A stretch of 64,000 bases of DNA, taken from Deinococcus ruber. Lineage in GTDB: Bacteria; Deinococcota; Deinococci; Deinococcales; Deinococcaceae. Below the pieces are notes generated by a model. It was given only the letters and a program-made list of their open reading frames with translations. It had not been told where the DNA came from and did no database searches. The position numbers were made by a program, and so were the translations under genes. Shown here one piece after another: positions 54,067 through 64,000 of this stretch (its first letter is position 1; each line of letters begins with the position of its first letter). The DNA is taken from assembly GCF_014648095.1 (NCBI RefSeq), contig NZ_BMQL01000023.1, forward strand, positions 1 through 64,000. The letters are read 5' to 3'.

Positions 54067-54958
54067 TGACGGTCAGGTGAACACGGCCGCAGCGACAACG
54101 CCCCTCCCGCAGGAAGGATTGCCGCGCCAGCGTGAAGCTGCGCATGAGCGAAGTGGCCACGTGTGCCCGGATGCCATCGTCAGCTCACGTGACGTGCACC
54201 TGGGGTATCAGCAGAAGATTCTGCTGGCGGATCAAGCTGTCAGCTCTCCTCATGTCCGGTCGCCCGGCGTCTAGAGTCGGATGGACGACACTGCTAGGAG
54301 CTGCTTTCACCGGACTCAAAGGGATCTTGAGAAGCGGCGCTCGAACCACTGACTACCGCGGCCTGTAGATCAGAACGGAGCCTTATGACCCCGCCAACAT
54401 CGTGACACTGTTACTCACCAGTCCGGTCGCGTTCCTGCTCAGGCCAATGACGCTGTGTAGGAGGAGCGTGACGACGACCCAGCTGGTCGGCGGCGCCACA
54501 CGATTTCGGAAGCTTTGGACGAGGGAGGGTCGAATGTTCGAGCAGACTCACGCGGTTAATGACACGCAGACCAGCGCTGGCCCACCGGAATTCAAATGAG
54601 AAGATATTAAAGATGGGGCAGGAGGTGGTTGTTTGCATGGCGTTGCTGCCTCTAGATCCGCGCAGCTGAAGGACCCTCAGGGCAGCTACGTTTTTAAGAA
54701 TTATGAAATACTGGCTGATCTAGATGTAAAAATTTCTCATATTTTTCGAACATGTCACTGGCATCTGGAACGTGCTGGGTCATCTCCAGGACGTGCCGCA
54801 CTGAATGAACCGGGCTGATCCGGTGAATGAGGTGTTCACTTCGAGGGAAATCCGGAACACCTGTCTCCTCGCCTTCTGCTTCTGCGGGAGCAGCACCATT
54901 TGGGACGCCACAAGGTGTCGCCACGCGAGGGGAACAACCGACGCCGTGTCATCCCCTC
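54067..54958. other. Non-coding region with no supported gene
   Basis: About 890 bp. Short frames on both strands (60-80 codons) show no motif or ribosome binding site. The stretch around 54600-54760 is AT-richer than its surroundings. The region could contain decayed coding sequence but none could be identified. Confidence 0.4.
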
Positions 54959-56116
54959 TTACTGGTCCACCTGCGTCCACCGCTCGGTACTCCGAGCGCT
55001 CTGCACCGTCTTCTCAATAAACCGTACGCCCCGAATGCCCTCTTCCAGCCCCGGAAAGGCCATCGTTTCGGCGTCGAAGACTCGGCGTTCCAGCCGTGCT
55101 GTCAGGGCAGCGGCGAAGCCCCGGTAGATGTTCGAGAAGGCGTCGATAAATCCTTCCGGATGCCCTGCCGGAAGGTGGGTCGCGGCCTGTGCTGCGGGGC
55201 TGAGTTGCGGGCTGCCACGCGTCCAGATCTGCTGTCCTCCGGACAGTGGCCAGTACAGCAGGCAGTTGGGGTCCTCCTGACGCCAGCTTAGGCTTCCCTG
55301 CGTACCGTACACCTGTAAACTCAGGTCGTTTTCCTGTCCTACAGCGATCTGAGACGCCGTCAGCACACCTTTTGCACCGCCCTTGAAGCGCAGCAGGATG
55401 CTGGCATCGTCGTCGAGCGCGCGGCCCGGTACGAAGGTCGTGAGATCGGCGCAGATGGCCTCGAGGGCGAGGCCGGTGACGGTAGTCAGCAGATTCTCGG
55501 CGTGTGAGCCGATGTCGCCCACTGCCCCGGCGACGCCGCTGCGGACAGGGTCGGTGCGCCACCCGGCCTGCTTGTTGCCTTCGCGTTCGAGCTGCGTGGC
55601 AAGCCAGCCCTGGTGATACTGCACCACCACCTTCCGCACGTCGCCGAGCTGCCCCGAACGCACCATCTCGCGGGCCTGACGCACCATCGGGTAGCCGGTG
55701 TAGTTGTAGGTGACGCCGAACAGCACACCCGACACCTGCACGACCCGCCGCAGCTCCTGCGCCTGAGCGGTGGTGTGCACCAGCGGCTTGTCGCACACCA
55801 CATGAACGCCTGCCTGCGCGAAGGCCCGCGCCACCGGAAAGTGCAGGTGATTGGGCGTCACGATCACGACCAACTCGATGCGCTGATCTTCCGGCAGCCG
55901 CTGCTCTGCTTCCAGCATGGCTTCCCAGCTGGCATAACCGCGCTGCGCGCTCAGGCCCAGTTCCTGTCCTGTCGCGCGGCTGCGTGCGGCGTCGCTGGCG
56001 AAGGCTCCGGCAACCAGCTCAATCTGCCCGGTCAGTGCCATCGCCTGCCGGTGAACCGCTCCGATGAACGCGCCCGGGCCGCCGCCGACCATGCCTGCCC
56101 GCAAGCGGCGAGTCAT
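54959..56116 (-). CDS. Gfo/Idh/MocA family oxidoreductase
   Basis: NAD(P)-dependent sugar or cyclitol dehydrogenase of 385 residues. The Rossmann motif is [19 protein letters not shown] near the N-terminus. The family's substrate-side lysine is in VVCDKPLV (EKP in many members), followed by [33 protein letters not shown] with the conserved Asp/His, and a C-terminal beta domain ([14 protein letters not shown]). The ATG at 56116 is chosen over the longer open frame because the dinucleotide motif starts eight residues later. It is the last gene after a sugar-binding protein, permease and ATPase in the same direction, so it probably oxidises the imported sugar. The exact substrate is unknown. Confidence 0.9.
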   Translation of the reverse strand: MTRRLRAGMVGGGPGAFIGAVHRQAMALTGQIELVAGAFASDAARSRATGQELGLSAQRGYASWEAMLEAEQRLPEDQRIELVVIVTPNHLHFPVARAFAQAGVHVVCDKPLVHTTAQAQELRRVVQVSGVLFGVTYNYTGYPMVRQAREMVRSGQLGDVRKVVVQYHQGWLATQLEREGNKQAGWRTDPVRSGVAGAVGDIGSHAENLLTTVTGLALEAICADLTTFVPGRALDDDASILLRFKGGAKGVLTASQIAVGQENDLSLQVYGTQGSLSWRQEDPNCLLYWPLSGGQQIWTRGSPQLSPAAQAATHLPAGHPEGFIDAFSNIYRGFAAALTARLERRVFDAETMAFPGLEEGIRGVRFIEKTVQSARSTERWTQVDQ

Positions 56117-56285
56117 GGCTTCACCGGCACTGTTGGGAATGCAGTCGGTGAAGGCAATGGGCGCGGAAACTGGCGCAGTGAGGGCCATGCGCGGGCTGGG
56201 CATGTGGGGAAGTCCATGACTGGTCGTCTTTCCTGGAGGCGGAACATGCACCTGCGAACGGTGCGTGCCACCGCTGGCCTGCCGT

Positions 56286-57236
56286 TCAAAACGGTGAGTT
56301 GGGGAAGTAGTACTGGGCGGCGTTGGCCTTGGTGATCAGCACCGAGGGAATGATGGTGCTGGCCGCGATGGGCTTGCCCCCTGCCACATGCGCCACCGTC
56401 AGCCGCATGGCATCGGCGATCATGCTCGGCGGATACGTCACGTTGGCGGTAATGAGGGCATCGCCCTTGATCAGCCGCTGTACCATCTCCTTCATGCCAG
56501 CTCCGCCCAGCACCAGCCGGATGTCGCTGCGTTTGGCCTGCTGGATGGCCTTCAGCACCCCCGCCGCCATGTCGTCGTCCGACGCCCAGACCGCATCGAT
56601 CTTCGGAAAGCGCGTCAGATAATCCTGCATCACCTTGAACGCGTCGTCGCGGTTCCAGTTGCCGAACTTGGCGTCGAGCACCTTGATCTTGGCATTCGAT
56701 TTGATCGCGGCATTGAACGCGTCGTTGCGCTGGTTATCGATCACGGTGGGAAGCCCGCGCAGAATCACCACGTTGCCGCCCGCCGCGCCGAGCGCCTTAC
56801 TGATGTACCGGCCTGCGACGTTGCCGAAGCCGGGGTTGTCACCCGCCACGTAGGCATCCTGGGCCTTGGGGTCGGTGAGCCCCCGGTCGACCACCGTAAT
56901 GAATACGCCCTTGGCTTTCAGCGCCGCGATGGGCCGGGTGAGCGGCGCACTCTCCTGCGGCAGAATCACCAGCGCACTGATCTTGTTGATGGTGTACAGA
57001 TCCTGAATCTGGTTGGCCTGCTCGTTGGCGTCTTTGGCGGTCTTCACGATGATCTGCGCGTTCGGGTACATCTTTTCGAGCTGCGTCTTCGCGACGCCCG
57101 CGTGGTAGACGACGCCTGCCGTCCAGCCGTGATCGGCAGCGGGAATCGACACGCCGATCACCTGTTTGGTCTGAGCAAGCGCAGCGGACCCGAGCAGCGC
57201 GGCAGACAGCAGCGCAAACCGTGGAACAGTCTTCAT
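56286..57236 (-). CDS. Sugar ABC transporter substrate-binding protein (RbsB-like)
   Basis: A 316-residue exported binding protein of the ribose/galactose class. A signal peptide ([15 protein letters not shown]) is followed by the periplasmic-binding-protein pattern: [115 protein letters not shown]. The ATG at 57236 has AAGGAG at good spacing; the frame reads open upstream through the permease gene in another phase. It follows the permease by 179 bp, room for its own regulation or an mRNA-processing site. Confidence 0.93.
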   Translation of the reverse strand: MKTVPRFALLSAALLGSAALAQTKQVIGVSIPAADHGWTAGVVYHAGVAKTQLEKMYPNAQIIVKTAKDANEQANQIQDLYTINKISALVILPQESAPLTRPIAALKAKGVFITVVDRGLTDPKAQDAYVAGDNPGFGNVAGRYISKALGAAGGNVVILRGLPTVIDNQRNDAFNAAIKSNAKIKVLDAKFGNWNRDDAFKVMQDYLTRFPKIDAVWASDDDMAAGVLKAIQQAKRSDIRLVLGGAGMKEMVQRLIKGDALITANVTYPPSMIADAMRLTVAHVAGGKPIAASTIIPSVLITKANAAQYYFPNSPF

Positions 57237-57415
57237 GGTGAACTCCTTCAGGTGAGGTCTGAGTGACCTTAGGGGGTGGGTGAACGAACTCGGCGGCAGC
57301 GCATGCGGGGCTGAGGTCCCTTCTGACTCCATTCGTGGGCGCGGGGGCCACCGAGCCGACTGTGCCGACCTTCGACGCTGATCACTTCCAGCCACACGGC
57401 GCGCCGCACCGCCCT

Positions 57416-58413
<998 letters not shown>

Positions 58414-58417
<4 letters not shown>

Positions 58418-59985
58418 CCGGACGCTCCTGCTGCGCCGGGTCTGACCGACACACCCGCTGGACACTGGGATTTCAGGCCGGTGACGTACAGAATCACTTC
58501 CTGCTCGTTCAGCTGTTCGCCGCTGAGATCCCCGACCAGTTGCCCCTCGTGCATGACGAGCAGCCGATGACACAGCCCCAGCAGCTCGTTCAATTCGCTG
58601 CTGATGACCACCACGGCCTTGCCCGCCTGCGCCAGCTGGTGAATCAGGTGATAGATTTCGCGTTTCGCGCCCACGTCCACACCACGCGTGGGTTCGTCGA
58701 GCACAATCACGCGCGGGTCAGCCTCCAGGATGCGGGCCAGCGCCAGTTTCTGTTGATTGCCGCCCGACAGCGACCCGGCGGTCACGTCCAGCCGCCCGGC
58801 CCGGATGTTGGAATCGCGGGCCGCGCGCACCATCGCGCGGTGTTCCGCTGCCGGGTCGAGCAGCGGGTGGGCATACAGGTCGAGGGTCGTCAGCGTCAGG
58901 TTCTGCGCCAGCGGAAAATCGACCAGCAGGCCCTTGCCCTTGCGGTCTTCGCTGAGATACGTCAGCCCGACCCGCGCGGCGTCCTGCGGGCTGCGGATCC
59001 GCACCGGTCGGCCAGCGACCCGCACGGACGTGACGGTGTGCCGCCGCAGTCCCACCAGGCCCTCGAAGCTCTCGGTGCGGCCCGACCCCACCAGCCCCGC
59101 GAAGCCCAACACCTCGCCGCGCCGCACGCCGAACGACACACGCTGCGCCCAGCCGGGAACAGACAACTGTTCGACCTCCAGCAGCAGGTCACTGGCAGGG
59201 ACTGCCTGCTCGGGGAACATTTCCTCCAGTTCGCGCCCGACCATCAGGGTCGCCATCTGATCCTGCGTCAGATTGGCTGCGTCGTCAGTGGCAATGTAAC
59301 GCCCGTCGCGCAGCACCGTCACCCGGTCAGCCACGCGTTTCACTTCCCCCAGCTTGTGACTGATGTACAGAATCGTCACGCCGTCACTCTTCAGGCGGCC
59401 CATCAGGTCAAGCAGCGCGTCTGTTTCCCGCAGCGTCAGCGTGGCGGTCGGCTCGTCCATAATGAGAATCTGTGCCTGCCGCGACAACGCCTTGGCGATC
59501 TCAACAAGCTGCTTTTGCGGCACGCTCAGGTCGCGTACCCGCCGGGCCGGGTCGAGATCGACCTTCAGCCGAGCCAGCACCTCCCTCGCCCCGCGCAGCA
59601 TTGCGCGGTCGTCGATCAAGGCCCCGCCCGGTTCGTGCCCCAGATAGATGTTCTGCGCCACCGTCAGATCTTCAGCAAGGTTGAATTCCTGATGAATCAG
59701 CACGATGCCTGCCTGCTCAGCGTCGCGGCTGCTCCGAAAGTGAACCTCACGGCCTTCCAGCAGTACCTGACCGCTACTGGGGGCGTGGTAGCCGCCCAGA
59801 ATCTTCATCAGTGTGCTCTTGCCTGCGCCGTTTTCACCGAGCAGTGCGTGAATCTCACCGTGACGCACCCCGAAACTCAGGTCTCTGAGCACTTCCACCG
59901 CACCGAACGCCTTGTAGATGTTCTGAAAGCCGATCAGCTCGGTGGCCTCGGCCACAGAAGAGCCGGTCACAGGCAGGCGCTGCAA
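58414..59985 (-). CDS. Sugar ABC transporter ATP-binding protein, two NBDs (RbsA/MglA-like)
   Basis: A 523-residue double ATPase. The first half has a canonical Walker A ([12 protein letters not shown]), signature [15 protein letters not shown] and Walker [12 protein letters not shown]. The second half has the degenerate Walker A typical of this family ([10 protein letters not shown]), signature [15 protein letters not shown] and Walker [13 protein letters not shown]. It powers import through the permease whose gene overlaps its end. The start is uncertain: the first codon is a TTG at 59985, with in-frame GTG codons at 59970 and 59955 also possible, and none has a clear Shine-Dalgarno. It heads the leftward operon ATPase-permease-binding protein-dehydrogenase. 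Confidence 0.92.
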
Positions 59986-60454
59986 TGCACGGCATCAAGA
60001 CGCGCCAGCAGCCCCGGCTTCGACAGAAGGGTCCTCCAGCAAACGGCGTTCAGAATTTCAGATGCAGCTCTCCCAGTCAGGACAGGCGGTTCGAACATCT
60101 CGCACCTCGCAGATTGTCTTTGCTCCATCATAAGCCGGACCAGGCGGCAGTGCGAATCTGAGCGCAGGTTTCGAACACAGGAGCGGCCCCTTGCACAGCC
60201 GTTCAGCGTCTTTGAACGCCTGGATTTCCAGCGTGCTGTGCCCTTGAGGGCGCGGTGATCAAGGCTGCACAGCTTTGACATGGTGGTGTTCGTACCAGAC
60301 AGCACATGCCGTCCCAGCTGCACGGAAGGCGTGTAATGAGCGGAGTTGGGTGACCCAGGGGTGGTGCGCTGCCGCTGAACAGTTCCTGAAGACCCGAATC
60401 TGGCCCGGCGTCCAGCACGTAAGCAGACGTGCAGTTTGCTTGGCAGCCGCGCCT
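59986..60454. other. Divergent promoter region, ABC operon and M23 gene
   Basis: About 470 bp between the leftward sugar ABC operon and the rightward M23 lipoprotein gene. No supported gene. GACAAT (60455-60460) ends 5 nt before the M23 start and may be its -10. No clear operator palindrome was recognised. Confidence 0.4.
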
Positions 60455-60465
60455 GACAATGCAGT

Positions 60466-61182
60466 ATGAAGTCCAGGCCCCTGCTGTCACTGCTCCTGCT
60501 GGGGGGGTGTGTTGGGCTGGCCCATCAGGCTCCGGCTCTCCCTGATCGCCAGATTGCCAGACCTAACCGGCAGTTCGGACTGCCGTTCGCGGGCAACCCT
60601 GGCCCCACTACCTGGTTGCTGGGTCAGGGCTACGGCAACACGCTCGGGTCGTACCGGCAGCGGCGCAGCCTGTATGGCAACATCCAGGGCATTCACTTTG
60701 GCCTCGACTTCAGCGCTCCCTGCGGGACGTCAGTACGGGCCATCGGCGACGGCACTGTGAGTGAGGTTGACGGGCCACATGGAAGCCCGCCTCACAATCT
60801 GGTGATCCGGCATGCGGGTGGCCTCAGCAGCCTGTACGGGCATTTGTTGGAACGGGCCAACGTACGGGTGGGGCAGACAGTCAAGCGCGGGCAGGTGGTG
60901 GCCAAGAGCGGCGATTCGCAGGGTACCTGCGTGTCCGCGCCGCACCTGCATCTGGAGATTCGAGATTGGAGTCACCAGCGCCTGTTCAATCCGTTGCCGT
61001 ACATCGCCGCCGACTGGGACACGCTCGCGCTCGCGGGTGGTTTCGTACGCGGCTACGAGCAGGATCTGAACAACCCGCGCCGCTGGCAGACCCCAGACGA
61101 CCAGCCACAGGCCCGGCGCGGTGGTCCTCTGCTGAACGAGTACGCCAATCCCTGGCCGCCCGCTCCGGTAGGCGCACGGTGA
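60466..61182 (+). CDS. M23-family (LytM-type) metallopeptidase lipoprotein
   Basis: A 238-residue exported protein with lipobox LLGGC (Cys15). The peptidase domain keeps all zinc and catalytic residues: His77 and Asp81 (IHFGLDFSAPCG), His126 (LYGHL), and His160 and His162 (APHLHLEIRD). It should cut peptide cross-bridges in peptidoglycan or another substrate in the envelope. The ATG at 60466 has no Shine-Dalgarno; a GACAAT ends 5 nt upstream. The stop overlaps the GTG of the following TolB-like gene by 4 bp, so they are an operon. Confidence 0.92.
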   Translation: MKSRPLLSLLLLGGCVGLAHQAPALPDRQIARPNRQFGLPFAGNPGPTTWLLGQGYGNTLGSYRQRRSLYGNIQGIHFGLDFSAPCGTSVRAIGDGTVSEVDGPHGSPPHNLVIRHAGGLSSLYGHLLERANVRVGQTVKRGQVVAKSGDSQGTCVSAPHLHLEIRDWSHQRLFNPLPYIAADWDTLALAGGFVRGYEQDLNNPRRWQTPDDQPQARRGGPLLNEYANPWPPAPVGAR

Positions 61183-62162
61183 AGCGGCTGGTCTGGTTGT
61201 GCGTCGGCCTGCTGGGGTTGACCGGAGCTGCCACACCCTCGACCCCCAGCGTTCCGAAGGCCAGCCTGACACGCCTGACCAGCGGCGGGTGCTGTAGCGG
61301 CACCACCTGGAGTCCTGACAGTAGGGCGCTGCTGTACATCGACAGGCCGCCGGGCGCGGCGAAGGCAGCCATCTACAGCGTGCCTGCGGCAGGGAGCGCG
61401 GCCCCCAGCGTGCGGCTGAGCCGCATTGCGTTCTACGCGCCCGATCTGACGTATGCAGGCATTCCGAAGGGCAACACGATGCTCGTTGAGCGGCTGTCGG
61501 ACCGCAAACAATGGACACTGCCCACCCAGGGCGGGCAACTGCTCTGGGGCCCGGGCGGTCAGGTTGCCTACACCGTCTCGGCGCAGAGCGGCAATTATGA
61601 TCGCCGGATCGGACGGGTATACACCACGGCACTCGGCAACACGCCGCGTGCCGTGAGCACGGTCTACGGCGGCGGTGCGGTGGCCTGGCTGGACGCCAAC
61701 GCCCTCCTCGTGAGCGGTAAAGCGAGTGCCCTGGTACGAAACCGGCAACTGTTCACGCTCGACACGCGTACTGGGGTGCGGCACGTGCTGGTCACGGCCC
61801 TCAATCTGCGCGGCGTCCAGCCCAGCCCGGACGGAAGGTGGGTGGCGTATGCCATCACCTTCGATCGTGTCGACCGCAACGGGATGTTCGTCCAGCCGAC
61901 CGGTGGAGGGGCGGCCCGCAAACTCGCCTGGTTCGGCTCCTACCAGTGGCGAGACGCAGGCCACCTGCTGTATATCCCGCTCACGATGAACGCTGCGACG
62001 CATATCGTGTGGCAGTACGACCTGAACAGCAACCGGTCGCGTCCACTGCTCGATCTGGGAACCAAGGTGCAGTCGGATCAGTGGCAGGTGTCGCCGGACG
62101 GGGCGAAGGTAGCGTTCCGGCGGGCGGGGGACAGCAATCTGTACGTGGCCAAGCTGCCGTGA
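61179..62162 (+). CDS. Exported TolB/PD40-like beta-propeller protein
   Basis: A 327-residue exported protein, start GTG at 61179 overlapping the upstream M23 stop. A signal peptide (LVWLCVGLLGLTGAATP) precedes PD40/WD40-like repeats: LTSGGCCSGTTWSPDSRALLYID, GGQLLWGPGGQVAYTVS, LRGVQPSPDGRWVAYAITFD, YQWRDAGHLLYIP and WQVSPDGAKVAFRRAGDSNLYVAKL. The repeats should form a six- or seven-bladed propeller in the periplasm. Such proteins often mediate protein-protein contact; coupling to a peptidoglycan hydrolase suggests an envelope role. Confidence 0.82.
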   Translation: MKRLVWLCVGLLGLTGAATPSTPSVPKASLTRLTSGGCCSGTTWSPDSRALLYIDRPPGAAKAAIYSVPAAGSAAPSVRLSRIAFYAPDLTYAGIPKGNTMLVERLSDRKQWTLPTQGGQLLWGPGGQVAYTVSAQSGNYDRRIGRVYTTALGNTPRAVSTVYGGGAVAWLDANALLVSGKASALVRNRQLFTLDTRTGVRHVLVTALNLRGVQPSPDGRWVAYAITFDRVDRNGMFVQPTGGGAARKLAWFGSYQWRDAGHLLYIPLTMNAATHIVWQYDLNSNRSRPLLDLGTKVQSDQWQVSPDGAKVAFRRAGDSNLYVAKLP

Positions 62163-62328
62163 GTGTTGGTCTTCGGACGACATTTTGTTCGGTACGTTCC
62201 TGAACACCACGGTCTTCCTGTGCAGTCGGGGCGTACGGTAAGCGCGTCTGTGCGTGAACGGGGCACCGAATGCCTAAGGGTGACCCAGTTTTGCGTAGAG
62301 AACATACGCCTTGATTATAAGAGGCACC
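62163..62328. other. Spacer before the IS remnants
   Basis: No gene or clear terminator recognised after the TolB-like gene. Confidence 0.3.
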
Positions 62329-62590
62329 ATCATAACGACCCGAAACGTCCACACCACCGAATTCAAACGCGATGCTGCGCCGCTCGCCTGAGCAAGCAGC
62401 AACGTTTCCGGCACCGCCCGAGATCTGGGGATCCATGTCTCCCTGCGTCGCAAGTGGATCACGGCGGAGCAGCAGGACGGCCAGGCAGCGTTCCCTGGTC
62501 AGGATCAACAGGTCTTGAGCGCGGATAACAAGAGATTCGTCAGCTTCACCAGAAAGTCGAAATCCTGCGCCAGGAGCGGGAACTACTAGC
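62329..62590 (+). pseudogene. IS3-family OrfA remnant
   Basis: The reading TRNVHTTEFKRDAAPLA, then (after a stop) SNVSGTARDLGIHVSLRRKWITAEQQDGQAAFPGQDQQ and, in a shifted frame, EIRQLHQKVEILRQERELLARV, matches the helix-turn-helix and leucine-zipper parts of IS3-family OrfA. An in-frame TGA and a frameshift break it, and OrfB is absent. It is directly followed by an IS110 fragment in the other orientation. Confidence 0.75.
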
Positions 62591-62611
62591 TAGGGTGTCC
62601 CCGAGTCAATG

Positions 62612-63166
62612 TCAACTCCCTGGGATTGCTGTCTGATGTGTTGAGCCAGAGCCGTCCTGGGCATGAACAACGTCGTCCCGGTATGGCCTTCCAGACTTCA
62701 CCACGTCCAAACCAGTTCTCAGCAGCTTGCGACCCAGCGCGATCAAGGCCACCTTCGATGGTTTCCCCCGCCGTTTGGGATCTCTATCATCCGTCCGCAT
62801 TCGACGATGGGATGTTGACGCTCCCAGCGCGGACAACTACGCAATCCTCCGTAAGCGGGCATTCCCCGTTGTTGAGATGCCGCCTCTGCCATTCTAGGCT
62901 CCCGACTGGTGTGGAGAAGGGTCCATCCCTGCAGCCGCAGAGATTTCGGCGCCTGTTTCGAGTCGATGGAAGCCTGCCGTTTCTGTCAGAATCGTCAGGG
63001 CCGATGTAAACGCGAATCCTGGCACGGAGCACAGCAACTGACGTTGCTGTGTGAGCGGTGGGTCAGCGTCCACCAGTGCGTGCAGTGCCGTCTCCAATGC
63101 CACCAACTGCTGATTGAGCAGATTCGAGCGTTGCTGCGACAGCGTCACCACCGCGGCACACGCATG
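62612..63166 (-). pseudogene. IS110-family transposase C-terminal remnant
   Basis: On the minus strand LVALETALHALVDADPPLTQQRQLLCSVPGFAFTSALTILTET, GAEISAAAGMDPSPHQSG and, after a frame break near 62840-62890, RGKPSKVALIALGRKLLRTGLDVVKSGRPY are the typical C-terminal domain of IS110 transposases (PGxG...TA.....AG..P...SG). The N-terminal DEDD catalytic half is missing and the two parts are in different frames, so it is inactive. Confidence 0.75.
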
Positions 63167-63340
63167 GTGGGTATCTCACATCCATAGACACCAGCCCACC
63201 CGGCCTCACAGACCAAGCAACAGGAAAGAGGGGAGAGGGCAGAACATCCCAGGTAGCTCTTCTTAACGGGCAGGCCACCCACACAACACCGTCCGGGGAC
63301 CCTGTGCCTGTCCTCTCGCTGGACAGGCACCACGCAACAA

Positions 63341-64000
63341 TCATGGTCCGTGCGCAGCACCACGTTCAGTCGCGCCCGAGGCGGGAAAGATGGCGGTGAA
63401 GGTCCTGCCGCGTTCCGGCTGTGACTGCACCGTGATCTGCCCGCCGAACTGACTCTCCATGATGTCGTGAATGATCGACAGCCCCAGCCCCGTGCCCTTC
63501 CCGACACCTTTGGTGGTGAACATCGGCTCGAAAATCCGGGCCATCACCTCCGGCGACATGCCGTGGCCATTGTCCTCCACCTCCACCCGCAGTGGGTCGG
63601 TGCCACTGAGCCGCACCAGCACCCGCCCCCGTCCAGGCTGGCCTTCACAGGCATGAATGGCGTTGATCACCACATTGGTCAGGACCTGCGTGAACCGCCC
63701 TGGGTCACCGGTCAGGACCACCGCGTTCCTCGGCTGTTCGAGTTCCAGCGCCACACCTGCCGACCGGGCCTCATGCGCGACCATCGCCAGGGTATCGGAC
63801 GCCAGCCGGAACACATCGAAGGTCGACGTGCCGCTAGCACTGTTGCGGGTGTGGCCGCGCATCTGCCGGATGAACTCGCCGATCCGCGCGGTGGTCTTGC
63901 CAGCCTCTTCCAGCGCCTCCAGCGCTTCCCTCGCGATCTCCCGGTGGTCATCCGCGGTGATCTGCGAATTGCTGGCGGAATCACGGTACTCACTCAGCAG
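63341..64000 (-). CDS. Sensor histidine kinase, C-terminal part (cut by window edge)
   Basis: The frame is open from the right edge of the window down to the TGA at 63341-63343, about 219 residues. The visible part is the end of a dimerisation region (EALEALEEAGKTTARIGEFIRQMRG) and a HATPase_c domain with NVVINAIHACEGQ, VEDNGHGMSPEVMARIFEPMFTTK and GKGTGLGLSIIHDIMES. The phospho-acceptor His and any sensor domain lie outside the window. An internal ATG at 63862 is not the true start because the frame continues upstream with kinase-like sequence. Confidence 0.88.
   Translation of the reverse strand: MLSEYRDSASNSQITADDHREIAREALEALEEAGKTTARIGEFIRQMRGHTRNSASGTSTFDVFRLASDTLAMVAHEARSAGVALELEQPRNAVVLTGDPGRFTQVLTNVVINAIHACEGQPGRGRVLVRLSGTDPLRVEVEDNGHGMSPEVMARIFEPMFTTKGVGKGTGLGLSIIHDIMESQFGGQITVQSQPERGRTFTAIFPASGATERGAAHGP

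Overview
The window looks like part of a secondary replicon (plasmid, megaplasmid or second chromosome) of a Deinococcus-type bacterium. The evidence is high GC, several -10 boxes placed only 5-9 nt upstream of start codons (the leaderless style known from Deinococcus), a bacteriophytochrome whose key residues share numbering with the D. radiodurans protein, Deinococcus-style multi-GAF kinases and HD-GYP proteins, and a RepA-type initiator followed by an iteron array. Assignments rest on motif recognition and reading frames; no database search was possible.

Layout. 1-1.9 kb: decayed ISL3-type insertion sequence. 1.9-9.4 kb: nitrate/nitrite assimilation (hemD-nirD-nirB divergent from nasA-narK) with a strong palindrome in the divergent promoter. 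10.4-13.9 kb: lipoprotein subtilase followed by a TPR/HD-GYP protein. 14.2-15.9 kb: TetR regulator divergent from an SDR oxidoreductase, with twin palindromic operators between them. 16.7-22.9 kb: five-GAF histidine kinase, IS5-like remnant, GGDEF diguanylate cyclase and a DUF4384 secreted protein. 23.4-28.2 kb: light-driven proton pump (rhodopsin), its retinal-making Blh oxygenase, and a GAF histidine kinase. 28.4-36.6 kb: SBBP beta-propeller protein, SARP/BTAD-AAA regulator, and three exported proteins (ZU5-like lipoprotein plus two tandem paralogues). 37.0-40.0 kb: LOV domain separated by one in-frame amber codon from a PAS4-GAF-HD-GYP protein. 40.3-44.1 kb: PaoABC-type molybdenum aldehyde oxidoreductase. 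44.3-45.9 kb: amidase and AtzG-like partner. 46.3-48.3 kb: replication origin (repA, AT-rich stretch, 11 iterons). 48.4-50.4 kb: MITE-like element, TIM-barrel sugar isomerase-like gene and a broken FAD oxidase. 50.8-54.0 kb: heme oxygenase-bacteriophytochrome-response regulator operon. 55.0-60.0 kb: sugar ABC transporter with a Gfo/Idh/MocA dehydrogenase. 60.5-62.2 kb: M23 lipoprotein and TolB-like protein. 62.3-63.2 kb: IS3 and IS110 remnants. 63.3-64 kb: 3' part of a histidine kinase cut by the window edge.

Taken together, the replicon is rich in light biology (rhodopsin pump with retinal synthesis, LOV blue-light module, red/far-red phytochrome with its own biliverdin synthesis) and in cyclic-di-GMP/two-component signalling, combined with accessory metabolism (nitrate, aldehydes, amides, sugars) and scattered IS debris. 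The most interesting items are the rhodopsin/blh unit with a probable carotenoid-antenna glycine, the LOV/HD-GYP gene interrupted by one TAG codon, the twin TetR operators, and the near-identical leaderless promoters of the two GAF kinases.
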